Source: Pseudofrankia nepalensis (GTDB taxonomy: Bacteria; Actinomycetota; Actinomycetes; Frankiales; Frankiaceae). Taken from it: DNA of 64,000 bases. This document shows positions 16,364 to 25,131 of this stretch, piece by piece. Made by a program: the position numbers and the translations under genes. The DNA lies in assembly GCF_016786305.1 (NCBI RefSeq), contig NZ_JADWYV010000007.1; one strand, given 5' to 3'. The notes beneath the pieces were generated by a model. That model did not search any database. It saw nothing but the letters and a program-made list of their open reading frames with translations, and had not been told where the DNA came from. Positions within the stretch are counted from its first letter, which is position 1. Every line of letters starts with the position of its first letter.

Positions 16364-17309
16364 CGTCCGGGCCGGCGGGGACCGCGGCCGCCGGGACGGG
16401 CGGGCCTGGTGGTCGTCGGAGTTCCTCGCGCTGGTCGTGGGCATGAGCCCGCCCGAGCCACTGCGCGCCGGCCGCGCTCTGGTGCGCACCGAGGCCGTGC
16501 TGAGCGTGCGGCGATCCGGCAACCTCGTCGTCGCGATGGTCCGTGACCGGGACGAGGACCTGTACAAGGCCCGGCTCGCCGTCCGGACGTTCGGCGACGC
16601 TGACTGGGGCCGCGTCGAGGAGGCGCTCGCCGCCGAGGCCGGGTACGCCGCCGCGCTGCTGGCCGGCTCGATGCCCGCGGGGATCGAGGAGGTCTTCGGC
16701 GCGCTCGGGCTCTCCCTCCTGCCCACCCGCGTCGACGACCTGGCGATGGACTGCACCTGCGCCGACTGGCAGCGGCCGTGCGCGCACCTCGTGGCGGCCG
16801 GCCACCAGCTCGCCGACGTGCTCGGCCTCGACCCGTTCGCGCTCCTGGCGCTGCGCGGCCGGGAACGTGACGCGCTCCTCGGCGAGATCCGACGCCTTCG
16901 CCCGCCGCCCACCTCTCGTTCCGCGGACGGCACCCGCGCGTACTCCTGGCCGGCGGGGCCGGGATGGTCCCCGGCGGTGCCCGGGCCGTCCGGCGCCACG
17001 ACGGCGGCGCTCCCGGCCGGCGGAGACGCGGAGCCGCTGCCCAGCGCGCCCGCCGCGTTCTGGTCATCGCCGGTTCCCGCCGGCCGCCTGGGCACCACGC
17101 CCGATCGTCACCGGCCCGCGGCGCGTCCCGACATCCTGCTGGAACTGTGCGGGCCGCTGGTGGTGGAACCGTTCGGCGACCTGCGCGACGCGCTGCGCCC
17201 CGCGTACCAGAGCTTCACGGCCCGGCGGCGTGACGAGGCCGGTGACGCGTCGGGAAGCCCGGCCGACCCCGCGGGTCCGGCGGAGAGCCCGCCGAGCGGC
17301 CTCGTGTAG
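16356..17309 (+). CDS. SWIM zinc-finger protein
   Basis: 317 aa. The motif CTCADWQRPCAHLVA at about residues 131-145 is a SWIM zinc finger (CxC...CxH), which binds DNA or protein partners. Flanking segments (WWSSEFLALVV, LRAGRALVRTEAVLSVRRSGNLVVAMVRD) match proteins usually encoded next to SNF2 helicases. The C-terminal third is Pro/Ala-rich and low in complexity, then ends with a short hydrophobic block (LLELCGPLVVEPFGDLRDAL). The start overlaps the helicase stop by eight bases, so the two are translationally coupled and probably form one complex. It ends 3 bp from the convergent gene at 17313. Confidence 0.92.
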   Translation: MTDVRAGGDRGRRDGRAWWSSEFLALVVGMSPPEPLRAGRALVRTEAVLSVRRSGNLVVAMVRDRDEDLYKARLAVRTFGDADWGRVEEALAAEAGYAAALLAGSMPAGIEEVFGALGLSLLPTRVDDLAMDCTCADWQRPCAHLVAAGHQLADVLGLDPFALLALRGRERDALLGEIRRLRPPPTSRSADGTRAYSWPAGPGWSPAVPGPSGATTAALPAGGDAEPLPSAPAAFWSSPVPAGRLGTTPDRHRPAARPDILLELCGPLVVEPFGDLRDALRPAYQSFTARRRDEAGDASGSPADPAGPAESPPSGLV

Positions 17310-17312
17310 CGA

Positions 17313-18101
17313 TTACCAGACGCGAGCGAGGACGTTGGTGACGTAGCCGGTCATCCGGTCGAGCTTCGGCTTGTCGTCCGGGTTGGCGGCCGACAGCTTG
17401 CCCTGTGCCCATTCGGCCGCCCAGGTGGGCACGTTGTGCGCCGCGATTACATAGACCCAGTTCTTGCCCCACCGGTCCGAGTCGATGCGGTCACGCATCG
17501 CGTGCGCGGTCGAGTCCAGCGCCCAGTACGGGTCAAGCGCCTTGTCCCTGGTGATGTCGGGCAGCGTGGTGTTCCACTGGTTCAGGCCGAAGTCCGAGTT
17601 GGTCCAGTAGCCGACCGCGCCCGGGTCCCAGTTGCTCTCGATCGTCGTGATCCCCCGCAGCAGGCCCCGCGGGACGGTGTACTTCAACGCGTACCGGTCG
17701 GCGATCGGCATGAACAACGCGTACGCCGTCTCCTTGTGTACGAGGCCGGAAGGGCTGCGCTCGACCGCCGGAAGGTACATGTCGCGGTTGATCGTCGGCT
17801 GCTTGCGCTGCTGGAAGGCGATGACCGCGGCCCGGGTCGCCTCGGTGAACCGGCCGTCCGCCGGAATGGCCGGCGTCTTCTCACCGGAGACGGCCACGTG
17901 CCAGTTCAGCGCCCGCTGGATCGCCTTCACCCCCGCCCGGACCGCCTCGATGTCCTCGGGCGTGCTCCCCTCGGGCGCCCGCTCGCCAGCCCCGATCCCG
18001 TAGTACGGCCCGAAGCCGTTGCCCGTCGCGTTGACGGTGCCGCCCCTGCCGTCCGACGGCCAGCTACCCCGCCCCACGCGCACCCGGTCGGGAGTCGTCA
18101 C
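17313..18101 (-). CDS. Peptidoglycan-binding, lysozyme-like (transglycosylase) protein
   Basis: 262 aa from the GTG at 18101 (an ATG at 18224 is possible; its extra N-terminus looks like non-coding sequence). Residues ~45-105 resemble a peptidoglycan-binding domain (VRAGVKAIQRALNW...ADGRFTEATRAAVIAFQQRK). Residues ~125-260 look like a lysozyme/SLT fold: VPRGLLRGITTIESNWDPGAVGYWTNSDFGLNQWN, with the Glu of IESNWDPGAVG as the likely catalytic acid, and YVIAAHNVPTWAAEWAQ near the end. This order is common in actinobacterial and phage muramidases. No clear signal peptide is visible from this start, so export is uncertain. It is convergent with the SWIM gene. Confidence 0.8.
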   Translation of the reverse strand: MTTPDRVRVGRGSWPSDGRGGTVNATGNGFGPYYGIGAGERAPEGSTPEDIEAVRAGVKAIQRALNWHVAVSGEKTPAIPADGRFTEATRAAVIAFQQRKQPTINRDMYLPAVERSPSGLVHKETAYALFMPIADRYALKYTVPRGLLRGITTIESNWDPGAVGYWTNSDFGLNQWNTTLPDITRDKALDPYWALDSTAHAMRDRIDSDRWGKNWVYVIAAHNVPTWAAEWAQGKLSAANPDDKPKLDRMTGYVTNVLARVW

Positions 18102-18257
18102 ACCTGCCCCCACGCGTCTCGAGGTCCCTGGCCGACCGGCCCGGTCGGCACCGCCGGTGATCAGGGGCAGCCTAGGGGCATCCAGGCGCCTCCGTACTCG
18201 AATCCGGCCAACGACGCACCCCACACCGCGCGACGCCGCGAGCCGCCGCGAGCCGCC

Positions 18258-18301
18258 GAGACGCCGCCGAGACGCCGCCGAGACGCCGCCGAGACGCCGC
18301 C
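18258..18301. repeat. Tandem repeat, four copies of an 11-bp unit
   Basis: Four exact copies of GAGACGCCGCC run from 18258 to 18301, preceded by diverged GAGCCGCCGC versions. They lie between the stop of the membrane protein gene (18315, minus) and the start of the lysozyme-like gene. There is no dyad; I assign no function. Confidence 0.9.
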
Positions 18302-18314
18302 GGGCGAGTCTCGG

Positions 18315-19454
18315 CTACGCCTTTCCGGACACCGCCGCGGGGTCGCAGGCCGCGAAGGGCGCGCCGCTACCGCTCCAGACCACCACGCGTCCCGACCAGA
18401 GCGGGCCGCAGTTCTCGGGGGTCAGCGCTCGGCGGGTGGTTCCGTCATCGATGCCGTTGCCGAAGCACCAGTCGTAGTAGACGTAGGCCTCCCGCGACGA
18501 CCCGTCCGCCGTCAGGCGCAGCACGATCCCGGTGTCGCCCCACCTTTCCGTCACGCAGGTGTCCGGCGTGTCCGGCCCGCCGCCGACCGGCGCGGCCTGG
18601 ATCGCCGCCAGCAGCGCCGTCGCGCCGGCTCCGCCGAGCTCGTGGGAGGCCAGGAGCCCGGGGGTGCCCACCGGGCGGCTCAGGTCGTAGTGGCAGACCG
18701 CGACGCTGTCGACGGTGTCGAGCCGGGCCAGGTCGAACGGCGCGGGTGGGCTGACGAACCTGCCGGCCTGGATCGGCGAGCTGGCGGCGCAGCCGTGCTG
18801 GTCGACGGCGCTCTGGCGGGCCGAGGCGATGATCCGCTCGGCCTCGCCGAGGTGGGCGTCGTCCGTCAGGACGAACACCTTCGCCGAGCCGACCGTGCGG
18901 ACGAGCCGGGTCCAGCCCTCGGTGCTCACCCGCCCGTCCGGCACCTCCTCGACGCCGCCGGCCGCGGGGGTCGCGGCGAACCAGACGTGCGGGGCCCAGT
19001 GCTCGCGGGGGACGTCGCCGCCGTGCAGATCCGGCGCCGCTCCGGTGGGCGGACAGGCGATCATGAGCACGGGCGCGCCGGGCCCTCGGGTGTTGACGTA
19101 CGGCTGCTCGGGGAAGACGCGGGGCTGCTCGGTCGCCGCGCACCAGTCGCTGGCCGGCGCCGGCGCGTACCCCCAGGAGGCCGGGACCTCCACGACCGCG
19201 TCCAGGAACGACTCCAGTCGCCACTGTGGCGCCGGCGCCGGCAGGTCGGAGACCGCCCGCGCGGCCTCGGGCCGGACCGTCTCGTCGTCGCCATCCGCCC
19301 GCCCGACCGTGAGCAACGTGCCGCCGATGACCAGCGCCACCGCGACCAGTACCCACACCGCCGCGCGCGGCACGCGCGGCCAGGCGCGGCGGGCAGCCTC
19401 CACCAGCCGGGTCACGGCGGATGTACGCGGCGCGCGGACCGGACGAGCTCTCAC
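18315..19454 (-). CDS. Membrane-anchored extracytoplasmic protein of unknown function
   Basis: 379 aa. A basic N-terminus (RARPVRAPRTSAVTRLVEAARRAWPRVPR) precedes one hydrophobic segment, AAVWVLVAVALVIGGTLLTV (~31-51), so the protein is probably inserted with its C-terminal ~320 residues outside. That part has about ten Cys, suggesting several disulfides. Repeated elements such as WGYAPAPASDWCAAT, APVLMIACPPTG and DSVAVCHYDLSRP look like a compact secreted domain built of related beta-units. I recognise no named family. It is divergent from the DUF6458 gene; a 13-bp palindrome lies in the shared promoter region. It is a real gene by codon pattern and domain-like composition. Confidence 0.75.
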   Translation of the reverse strand: MRARPVRAPRTSAVTRLVEAARRAWPRVPRAAVWVLVAVALVIGGTLLTVGRADGDDETVRPEAARAVSDLPAPAPQWRLESFLDAVVEVPASWGYAPAPASDWCAATEQPRVFPEQPYVNTRGPGAPVLMIACPPTGAAPDLHGGDVPREHWAPHVWFAATPAAGGVEEVPDGRVSTEGWTRLVRTVGSAKVFVLTDDAHLGEAERIIASARQSAVDQHGCAASSPIQAGRFVSPPAPFDLARLDTVDSVAVCHYDLSRPVGTPGLLASHELGGAGATALLAAIQAAPVGGGPDTPDTCVTERWGDTGIVLRLTADGSSREAYVYYDWCFGNGIDDGTTRRALTPENCGPLWSGRVVVWSGSGAPFAACDPAAVSGKA

Positions 19455-19596
19455 GGCAACCCCCTTGCGGCAGCCCCCACGCGTCTTCGACGCGCGGTCG
19501 CGCGCCCCGGTTCCACGTCTGGGCCGAAATCCGTTCGAGCCACGAAACCGCAGGCCAGCGCCCCTGGCCGAATACCCCGCGGTCAGAAACAGGATT

Positions 19597-19609
19597 GGAT
19601 ATTATATCC
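19597..19609. promoter_or_regulatory. AT-rich palindrome in a divergent promoter region
   Basis: GGATAT, one T, then ATATCC: a perfect 6-1-6 dyad in a short AT-rich island (19590-19612) between the membrane protein gene (starts 19454, minus) and the DUF6458 gene (starts 19699, plus). The contrast with the surrounding GC makes a regulator-binding site or promoter core likely. The regulator is unknown. Confidence 0.5.
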
Positions 19610-19698
19610 ACAGGGTTTCCGTCGAATACCACCAATCTCTTCGGGTACGCCGAGACGCGATCGTCTCCAGCCGGGAGGCCCCTCGAAGGGAGCACACG

Positions 19699-20001
19699 AT
19701 GGGTATCGGTGCCGGCATATTCCTCATGGCCCTCGGCGCGATCCTCACATTCGCCGTCGACGTCGAGATCTCGGGTCTCGACATCGCGGTGATCGGGGTT
19801 GTGCTGATGGTGGCCGGCGCGGTCGGGATCATTCTCGACGTCTTCCTGTTCGCCCCGCGCCGGCGGCAGCGCGTCGTGTACCAGCAGCAGCAGCGTCCCG
19901 CGGTCCGTCCTGACGTCGAGGTCTACGACGAGGTCGCCACGGACCGCGACCCCCGATTCCGCCGCCAGGTGACGACGACCGACTACCGGCCGATGCGCTG
20001 A
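19699..20001 (+). CDS. Small membrane protein, DUF6458 family
   Basis: 100 aa. The opening MGIGAGIFLMALGAILTFAVDVEISGLDI and the second hydrophobic segment AVIGVVLMVAGAVGIILDVFLF form two transmembrane helices, matching the DUF6458 pattern (MGIG.GI.L...GA.L.FAV.V). A basic linker APRRRQR and a polar, Gln-rich tail (VVYQQQQRPAVRPDVEVYDEV) face the cytoplasm. GAAGGGAGC precedes the ATG. These are small, conserved actinobacterial membrane proteins without an assigned function. It is monocistronic. Confidence 0.9.
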   Translation: MGIGAGIFLMALGAILTFAVDVEISGLDIAVIGVVLMVAGAVGIILDVFLFAPRRRQRVVYQQQQRPAVRPDVEVYDEVATDRDPRFRRQVTTTDYRPMR

Positions 20002-20189
20002 CCACCGGCCGAACGCGCTGAACTGAACGCGACGCCCCGGCGCGCCGACCGGTTCAGCGCGGACCGGTATCCCCGGAACGGGCGGCACCGGCCGCGACCG
20101 GCGCCGTCTGGCGGCGGCCCTGGTGAACAGCGCCAGCGCGGCGGCCAGCGCGGCCAGCGCGGCCAGCGCCGGCACGAGTAAGGCCGCGC

Positions 20190-20843
20190 TCAGCCCGGCG
20201 GGCGCGAACCGCCCTTCCTCCGGGCGGTCCGCGCCCGCCGGGCCAGCCACGCCGGCCGGCAGGTCAGCGTCGCCTCCGCCGTCCCCGCGAGGCGCCCGGC
20301 GCGGACCGTCAGGGCCGCGTCCGAGGGCACGGTGATGGTCACCCGGACCGTGACCGGGGAACCCGGCGACGGGGCGACCTCGGCCCGGTCGAGCGTCGTC
20401 CAGCTCGACAGGTCGTTCGCGGCCCGCCCTGGGGCGAACTGGAAGTACCCGTCGGCGACGGCGGCCGCGGCCGGGTACACGGACAGCGGCAGCCGCTCGG
20501 CCGAGTCGGCGGACACCTCCACGGCGCGGGTCAGGGCCGTCCCCGGCCGGACGGTCTCGACGACGCACCGCGCCGACCGCGACCGGTCCGCCGCGGCGTC
20601 CTCACCGGGCCCGGTGGGCCGGGGAAGCAGCGCGATCCCGAACGACGCCAGCGGCGAGACGGAGTCCGTCGCGGCTCCCGTCCGCGCGCCCGCCGCGGCT
20701 CCCGTGACGCCGGCCAGTTCGACCAGTTCGGCCGCTTCGGCCATGCCGGCCGCGCCGGCCGCGTCGGCGCCGGCGCCGGCGAGCAGGACGGCGGACACGA
20801 CGGCGAAAGGACACAGGCGGATCGCGCGGCGCTCCCACGACAC
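20190..20843 (-). CDS. DUF916/WxL-like secreted protein, C-terminus frameshifted
   Basis: 217 aa as read. A signal peptide (ERRAIRLCPFAVVSAVLLAGAGADAAGAAG) precedes a domain with SVYPAAAAVADGYFQFAPGRAANDLSSWTTLDRAEV...VTVRVTITVPSDAALTVRAG, the DUF916/WxL peptidoglycan-binding-like beta-sandwich. After about residue 190 the frame becomes Arg-rich and stops. The next frame over the same bases and beyond encodes EEGRFAPAGLSAALLVPALAALAALAAALALFTRAAARRRR, a typical C-terminal membrane anchor with stop-transfer arginines. So a single-base change near 20240-20265 probably separates domain and anchor. The usual middle domain of such proteins also seems to be missing. It may be a decaying gene. Confidence 0.6.
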   Translation of the reverse strand: MSWERRAIRLCPFAVVSAVLLAGAGADAAGAAGMAEAAELVELAGVTGAAAGARTGAATDSVSPLASFGIALLPRPTGPGEDAAADRSRSARCVVETVRPGTALTRAVEVSADSAERLPLSVYPAAAAVADGYFQFAPGRAANDLSSWTTLDRAEVAPSPGSPVTVRVTITVPSDAALTVRAGRLAGTAEATLTCRPAWLARRARTARRKGGSRPPG

Positions 20844-21427
20844 CCAGCGGGCGCGTATCCACGGTCACCACACCCGCGGGCCCAGGCGACTCCGCCCGGG
20901 CGCTCCTGAGCCGCCAGCCGGCGGGCGACATTGCCGGGCACCGGCCCGTCGGCGCCTCCCGGCCGGCCGGCGTGGGTCTCGCCGAACGCCCGCGCCGGCC
21001 TTTCGTTTTCTTCCTCGCGTTCCGCCGAATCATTGAGGTGATTGGCGCCAGTGGGTGGATTGACGCTTTTTTGTGCGCATGTATGGGGGACGTGTCACCA
21101 GACCGTTACAGCAGGATCCCGGCCCGTACACCCGATGCGTTGTAATCTCCGGGAGCGGGCCATTGTCGGCCCTGCTCGTCAAACGGATCGTCGTCACCTC
21201 GGGGGATCTATCATGCGCTTTACGCGAATTAGGGCCGGAGTGCCCGGAGGCCCGCGCGGGTCCTGACTCGCCGGTGGTCCCAGCGAAAACCACCTCTGTA
21301 CCCGGCCGTCCTGTGTCGGCGGGTCAGCGGAACGGGTCGCCGTGACTCGTCGTTCCGAAGCCTCCGGACGCGGGTGGACGGGCCCGCGCCGCGCTGCCCG
21401 CCGACGCCCTCCCGCGGAAGTCCGCCC
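20844..21427. other. Long leader/gap upstream of the polysaccharide cluster
   Basis: About 580 bases. From 20990 to 21230 the GC content drops visibly (runs such as CTTTTTTG), unlike the flanks. A promoter candidate is listed separately at 21060-21087, which would leave a ~340-base leader before the acyltransferase ATG. Short open frames exist, but none shows family features. I did not recognise a riboswitch. Confidence 0.45.
21060..21087 (+). promoter_or_regulatory. Candidate promoter for the polysaccharide cluster
   Basis: TTGACG (21060-21065) and TATGGG (21082-21087) are spaced 16 bases apart in the AT-richer patch. The -35 is close to consensus, the -10 only moderate. It is the best match I see upstream of the acyltransferase at 21428. 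Confidence 0.35.
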
Positions 21428-23527
21428 ATGTCAAACACCATCGTCCTGCCCACCCAGCGCGTCGGCGAGCCCGGCGACAGCCGGGCGGTGCCGACCGGCC
21501 GTCCGGTACCGAGACGTTTTCGGCCGGACATCCAGGGGCTTCGGGCGATCGCCATCGTGACCGTCGCCTTCTATCACGCCGAGGTGCCCTTCCTGACCGG
21601 CGGCTACATCGGCGTCGACGTGTTCTTCGTGATTTCCGGGTTCCTCATCACCAGGCAGCTCCACGCGGAGGCGGTGGCTACCGGGCGGGTAAGCCTGGCA
21701 CGGTTCTACGCCGCTCGTTTCCGCCGTCTCCTGCCGCCGGCCGCGCTGGTCGTCGCCTGTTCCGTCGCCGTCGCGCACTACGTTCTGCCGTACCAGCAGA
21801 TGAAGTCCCTGATGACCGACGTCGGGTACGCGGCCTTCTACGGGGTCAATTACCACTTCGCGTACGAGGGCGTGCAGTACCAGAACGCCTCCGATCCGCC
21901 GTCCCCGGTGCAGCATTTCTGGTCGCTCGCCGTCGAGGAGCAGTTCTACGCCGTCTGGCCGGTGCTGATCCTGCTCTGCTGCCTGCTCGGCCGGCGCCGC
22001 CCGCGGTACCGGCTGGTCGTCACGGCCATCGCCGCCATCACCGTCGCGACGCTGGCCTACTCGGTCGCGATCTCCGCGGACCAGGCCCCCCTCGCCTACT
22101 TCTCGCTGCAGACGAGGGCGTGGGAGCTCGGCGCCGGGGCGCTCGTCGCGCTGACGGCCGACCGGTGGGCCCGCCTCCCGGCCAGGCTCTGCCGGATCCT
22201 CGCCTGGTCCGGCCTGGGCGCCATCCTCGCCGCGGCGGTGCTCTACGACGAGCACACGGTCTATCCCGGGGTCGCGGCCGTGGTGCCGGTCGCCGGCGCG
22301 GCGCTGCTGATCGGCGCGGGGGTGCTGCGGCACGGCCGGACGCCGGAGACGTTCCTGCTGGAACGGCCGTCCATGCAGTACGCCGGCAAGGTCTCCTACG
22401 CCTGGTATCTCTGGCACTGGCCGATGCTGATCCTGCTGCCGGCGTGGGTGGGCCGCCCGCTGGGCGTCTGGGAGCAGGTGGAGATCGTCTGCCTCGCGTT
22501 CTGGTTCGCCGTCCTCACCTACTTCCTCGAGGACGCCGCACGCCGGGCCAGCTGGAGCACGTTCGGCTGGATTCGGGCCGGCGCGGCGCTCTCGGCCTTC
22601 GTCGCCCTCTGCTCGGTGGCCGGAACCCTCACGCTGCCGTCGCTGGAGACGTCTGGCGTCGCGCGCAGCGCGCTGGCGCTGAACACTCCGGACGTCACCG
22701 CGGTCCAGGCGGCGCTGACGCGCAGCATCCAGATCGAAAGGCTGCCGCGCAACCTGACGCCGGCGCTCGCCGACGCGCCGACGGACATGCCGCCCGGCAT
22801 GGGCAGCTGCGGGTTCGCGGATCTCCATCAGACCGAGATCAGACTGTGCGACGCCGGCGACCTCACCGCCGAGCGGGTCGCGGTCGTCCTCGGCGACTCG
22901 CACGCCCATCAGTGGATGACCGCGCTGGACCAGGAGGCGAAGCGGACGGGGTGGAAGCTCGTCGAGATCACCAAGGGTGCCTGCCCGATCGCGGACGTCC
23001 AGTTCTTCCAGAACGACCTGAAGCGCGAGTACCGCGAATGTGACGTGTTCCGGCGGTGGGCCGCGGCCGAGGTGGCCCGCCTACAGCCGGACCTCGTCAT
23101 CGCCAGCCAGTCCAACATCGCGCCCTGGGACAACATCACCGACGAGGAATGGGCGCGCAGGTCGGTCGCGGCCCTCGTCACGCTGGCCGGCTCGACCGCG
23201 TCGGTCGCCTACATCGGCGACACGCCGACCTTCCTCGCCGATCCGATCACCTGCCTCCAGCGGAACCTGGACGAGGCACAGCGGTGCCTGGTCCCGCGCA
23301 CCGAGGCGTTCGGCCGCTTTCCGGACCGGTACTTCGTCATCGCCGACGCGATGCGACGGGCCGGCATCGGGTACGTCGACACGCTGCCCTTCTTCTGCAC
23401 CCCGCGGCTCTGCCCTGCGGCGGTGGACAACATGACTGTCTACCGCGATCAGGGCCATATCACCGACACCTACGCCACGTGGCTCGCGCCCATGCTCCAA
23501 CCGATATTCCGGGGGGTCCCCCAGTGA
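21428..23527 (+). CDS. Acyltransferase-3/SGNH membrane O-acyltransferase (OafA-like)
   Basis: 699 aa from the ATG at 21428. RPDIQGLRAIAIVTVAFYHAEVPFLTGGYIGVDVFFVISGFLITRQL is the acyltransferase-3 signature, with the catalytic-type His in FYHA. LARFYAARFRRLLPP and SPVQHFWSLAVEEQFYAVWPVL follow, with about ten membrane helices to residue ~400. The C-terminal ~250 residues are an extracytoplasmic SGNH hydrolase-like domain with VVLGDSHAHQW (~487; Ser block) and a late His block near DQGHITDTYA. Proteins of this architecture carry acyl groups, often acetyl, across the membrane and attach them to polysaccharide. The stop overlaps the GTG of the glycosyltransferase by four bases, so this enzyme probably modifies the polymer made by that partner. 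Confidence 0.95.
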   Translation: MSNTIVLPTQRVGEPGDSRAVPTGRPVPRRFRPDIQGLRAIAIVTVAFYHAEVPFLTGGYIGVDVFFVISGFLITRQLHAEAVATGRVSLARFYAARFRRLLPPAALVVACSVAVAHYVLPYQQMKSLMTDVGYAAFYGVNYHFAYEGVQYQNASDPPSPVQHFWSLAVEEQFYAVWPVLILLCCLLGRRRPRYRLVVTAIAAITVATLAYSVAISADQAPLAYFSLQTRAWELGAGALVALTADRWARLPARLCRILAWSGLGAILAAAVLYDEHTVYPGVAAVVPVAGAALLIGAGVLRHGRTPETFLLERPSMQYAGKVSYAWYLWHWPMLILLPAWVGRPLGVWEQVEIVCLAFWFAVLTYFLEDAARRASWSTFGWIRAGAALSAFVALCSVAGTLTLPSLETSGVARSALALNTPDVTAVQAALTRSIQIERLPRNLTPALADAPTDMPPGMGSCGFADLHQTEIRLCDAGDLTAERVAVVLGDSHAHQWMTALDQEAKRTGWKLVEITKGACPIADVQFFQNDLKREYRECDVFRRWAAAEVARLQPDLVIASQSNIAPWDNITDEEWARRSVAALVTLAGSTASVAYIGDTPTFLADPITCLQRNLDEAQRCLVPRTEAFGRFPDRYFVIADAMRRAGIGYVDTLPFFCTPRLCPAAVDNMTVYRDQGHITDTYATWLAPMLQPIFRGVPQ

Positions 23528-25131
23528 CCGTCAACGTCACGGTTCCCAGTTCGCCCGGGCGGCACAGGCCCGGACGGTCGGTGGCCGACGACCTGCCGCG
23601 CGCGCCCACCGACGCCGAGAAGTACGTCTATTTCGGTCGCCAGCACCGCTGGTTCATCTGGCTGCGTAGCTTCGCGACCCTCTCCGCGGCCACGTCGCTG
23701 CTGCTGTTCGCCAACACCGCGGTCGCGACCTGGTGGTTCTGGATCCCGTTCAGCGTGTTCGCGGCCTACATGATCCTCACGCATATCTGCACCACCGCGA
23801 AACGCCGGGTCTCGCGCGTCGACCACCAGGCCATCACCGAGTTGTGGAGCCCCACGACGTATCCGTCGGTGGACGTGTTCCTGCCGTGCGTCGGCGAGGA
23901 TCTCCGAGTCATCCGGAACACCTACGAACACGTCGCGCGGCTGCGGTACCCGGGAACGGTCACCGTGTACGCGCTGGACGACGGCGCCCGGGCCGAGGTG
24001 CGCCAGCTCGCCGAGGACTTCGGGTTCCGGTACCTCACGAGACCGGACCGCGGACGCATGAAGAAGGCCGGAAACCTGAAGTTCGGATTCGAGCACTCCG
24101 ACGGCGACCTGATCGTGATCTTCGACGCGGACTTCTGCCCCAGGGCGGACTTCATCCTGGAGCTCGCGCCGTACTTCGACGCGTACGAGGACGTCGGCAT
24201 CGTCCAGTCGCCGCAGTTCTTCGACACCGACCGGTCGATGTCGTGGCTGCAGCGCTGCGCGGGCACCGTACAGGAGTCGTTCTACCGCTGGGCCCAGGTC
24301 TCCCGTGACCGGCTCGGGGCGCCGATCTGCGTCGGCACCTGCGCGATCTACCGGCGCGGCGCGCTGACGAAGTCGGGTGGCTTCGCCCAGATCGGCCACA
24401 GCGAGGACGTGCACACCGGCGTGAACCTGCTCAAGGTGGGCTACCGGACCATCTACGTGCCGGTGGTCCTGGCGAAGGGGGTCTGCCCGGACCGGCTGGC
24501 GAGCTTCATCTCGCAGCAGTACCGCTGGTGCGCCGGCTCGATGAGCCTGCTGCGGGACCAGGCGTTCCACGACTCGCCGCTCAGCTACCGGCAGCGCCTG
24601 TGCTTCTTCACCGGGTTCGGCTACTACATCTCGACGGCGGTCGGAATCCTCACCCTTCCGCTTCCCACGATCATCATGGTGTGGTTCCTGCCGGACCGGG
24701 TGCACCTGTCCAACTTCTTCTGGCTGCTCCCGACGTTCCTCATGTATCCGCTGATCCGGGTGATGCACCGGACGGGCTGGACACCGGCGACGATCCGCGT
24801 CTACACGATATCGTCGTACTCCCACGCCGCCGCGATCCTCGACACGTTGCGGAACCGTACTTCCGAGTGGGTACCGACCGGTGAGACGAAGCGCACCACC
24901 ATGACCTCCAAGGTCACCGCCGTCCTTGTCCTGTGGACGAGCACGACCAACCTCGTCATGTTCGCCGGTGGCGTGCATTTCTGGATTACCCGGAACGACC
25001 CCGTCTCGGTCGCCCCCGTTCTTTTCATGGCGGCGCTTGCCTCGTTCGTCTGGGTACCGATAGCGTCCATGGCGTGGCGGGAGCGGCGTGTTCGGCGGCA
25101 GAAGGTCGAGAACACCGCGCTGATCGCCTGA
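23524..25131 (+). CDS. Processive family 2 glycosyltransferase (cellulose synthase-like)
   Basis: 535 aa from the GTG at 23524, in a GTGA overlap with the acyltransferase stop. Two N-terminal membrane helices precede a GT-A domain with PSVDVFLPCVGED, ALDDGAR (~150), IFDADFCP (~199), SEDVHTG (~293) and QQYRW (~330). These are the D, DxD, (E)D and Q(Q/R)xRW motifs of processive beta-glycan synthases. Four or more C-terminal helices follow. The product could be cellulose-like, curdlan-like or another beta-glycan; sequence alone does not decide, and there is no PilZ domain for cyclic-di-GMP. The hydrolase next door overlaps its 3' end. Confidence 0.94.
   Translation: MTVNVTVPSSPGRHRPGRSVADDLPRAPTDAEKYVYFGRQHRWFIWLRSFATLSAATSLLLFANTAVATWWFWIPFSVFAAYMILTHICTTAKRRVSRVDHQAITELWSPTTYPSVDVFLPCVGEDLRVIRNTYEHVARLRYPGTVTVYALDDGARAEVRQLAEDFGFRYLTRPDRGRMKKAGNLKFGFEHSDGDLIVIFDADFCPRADFILELAPYFDAYEDVGIVQSPQFFDTDRSMSWLQRCAGTVQESFYRWAQVSRDRLGAPICVGTCAIYRRGALTKSGGFAQIGHSEDVHTGVNLLKVGYRTIYVPVVLAKGVCPDRLASFISQQYRWCAGSMSLLRDQAFHDSPLSYRQRLCFFTGFGYYISTAVGILTLPLPTIIMVWFLPDRVHLSNFFWLLPTFLMYPLIRVMHRTGWTPATIRVYTISSYSHAAAILDTLRNRTSEWVPTGETKRTTMTSKVTAVLVLWTSTTNLVMFAGGVHFWITRNDPVSVAPVLFMAALASFVWVPIASMAWRERRVRRQKVENTALIA

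Noticed and set aside
14018..17098. 1026-codon minus-strand frame opposite helicase and SWIM genes
   Set aside because: Shadow by composition and by position opposite clear coding sequence.
18445..20568. 707-codon minus-strand frame spanning three genes
   Set aside because: Runs antisense to the DUF6458 gene and out of frame with the membrane protein gene. Only its short anchor-like part (about 20110-20240) is used, as evidence for a frameshift.
21073..21345. 90-codon plus-strand frame in the leader of the polysaccharide cluster
   Set aside because: No ribosome site or family features; ordinary composition for a non-coding stretch. Not excluded as a leader peptide but unsupported.
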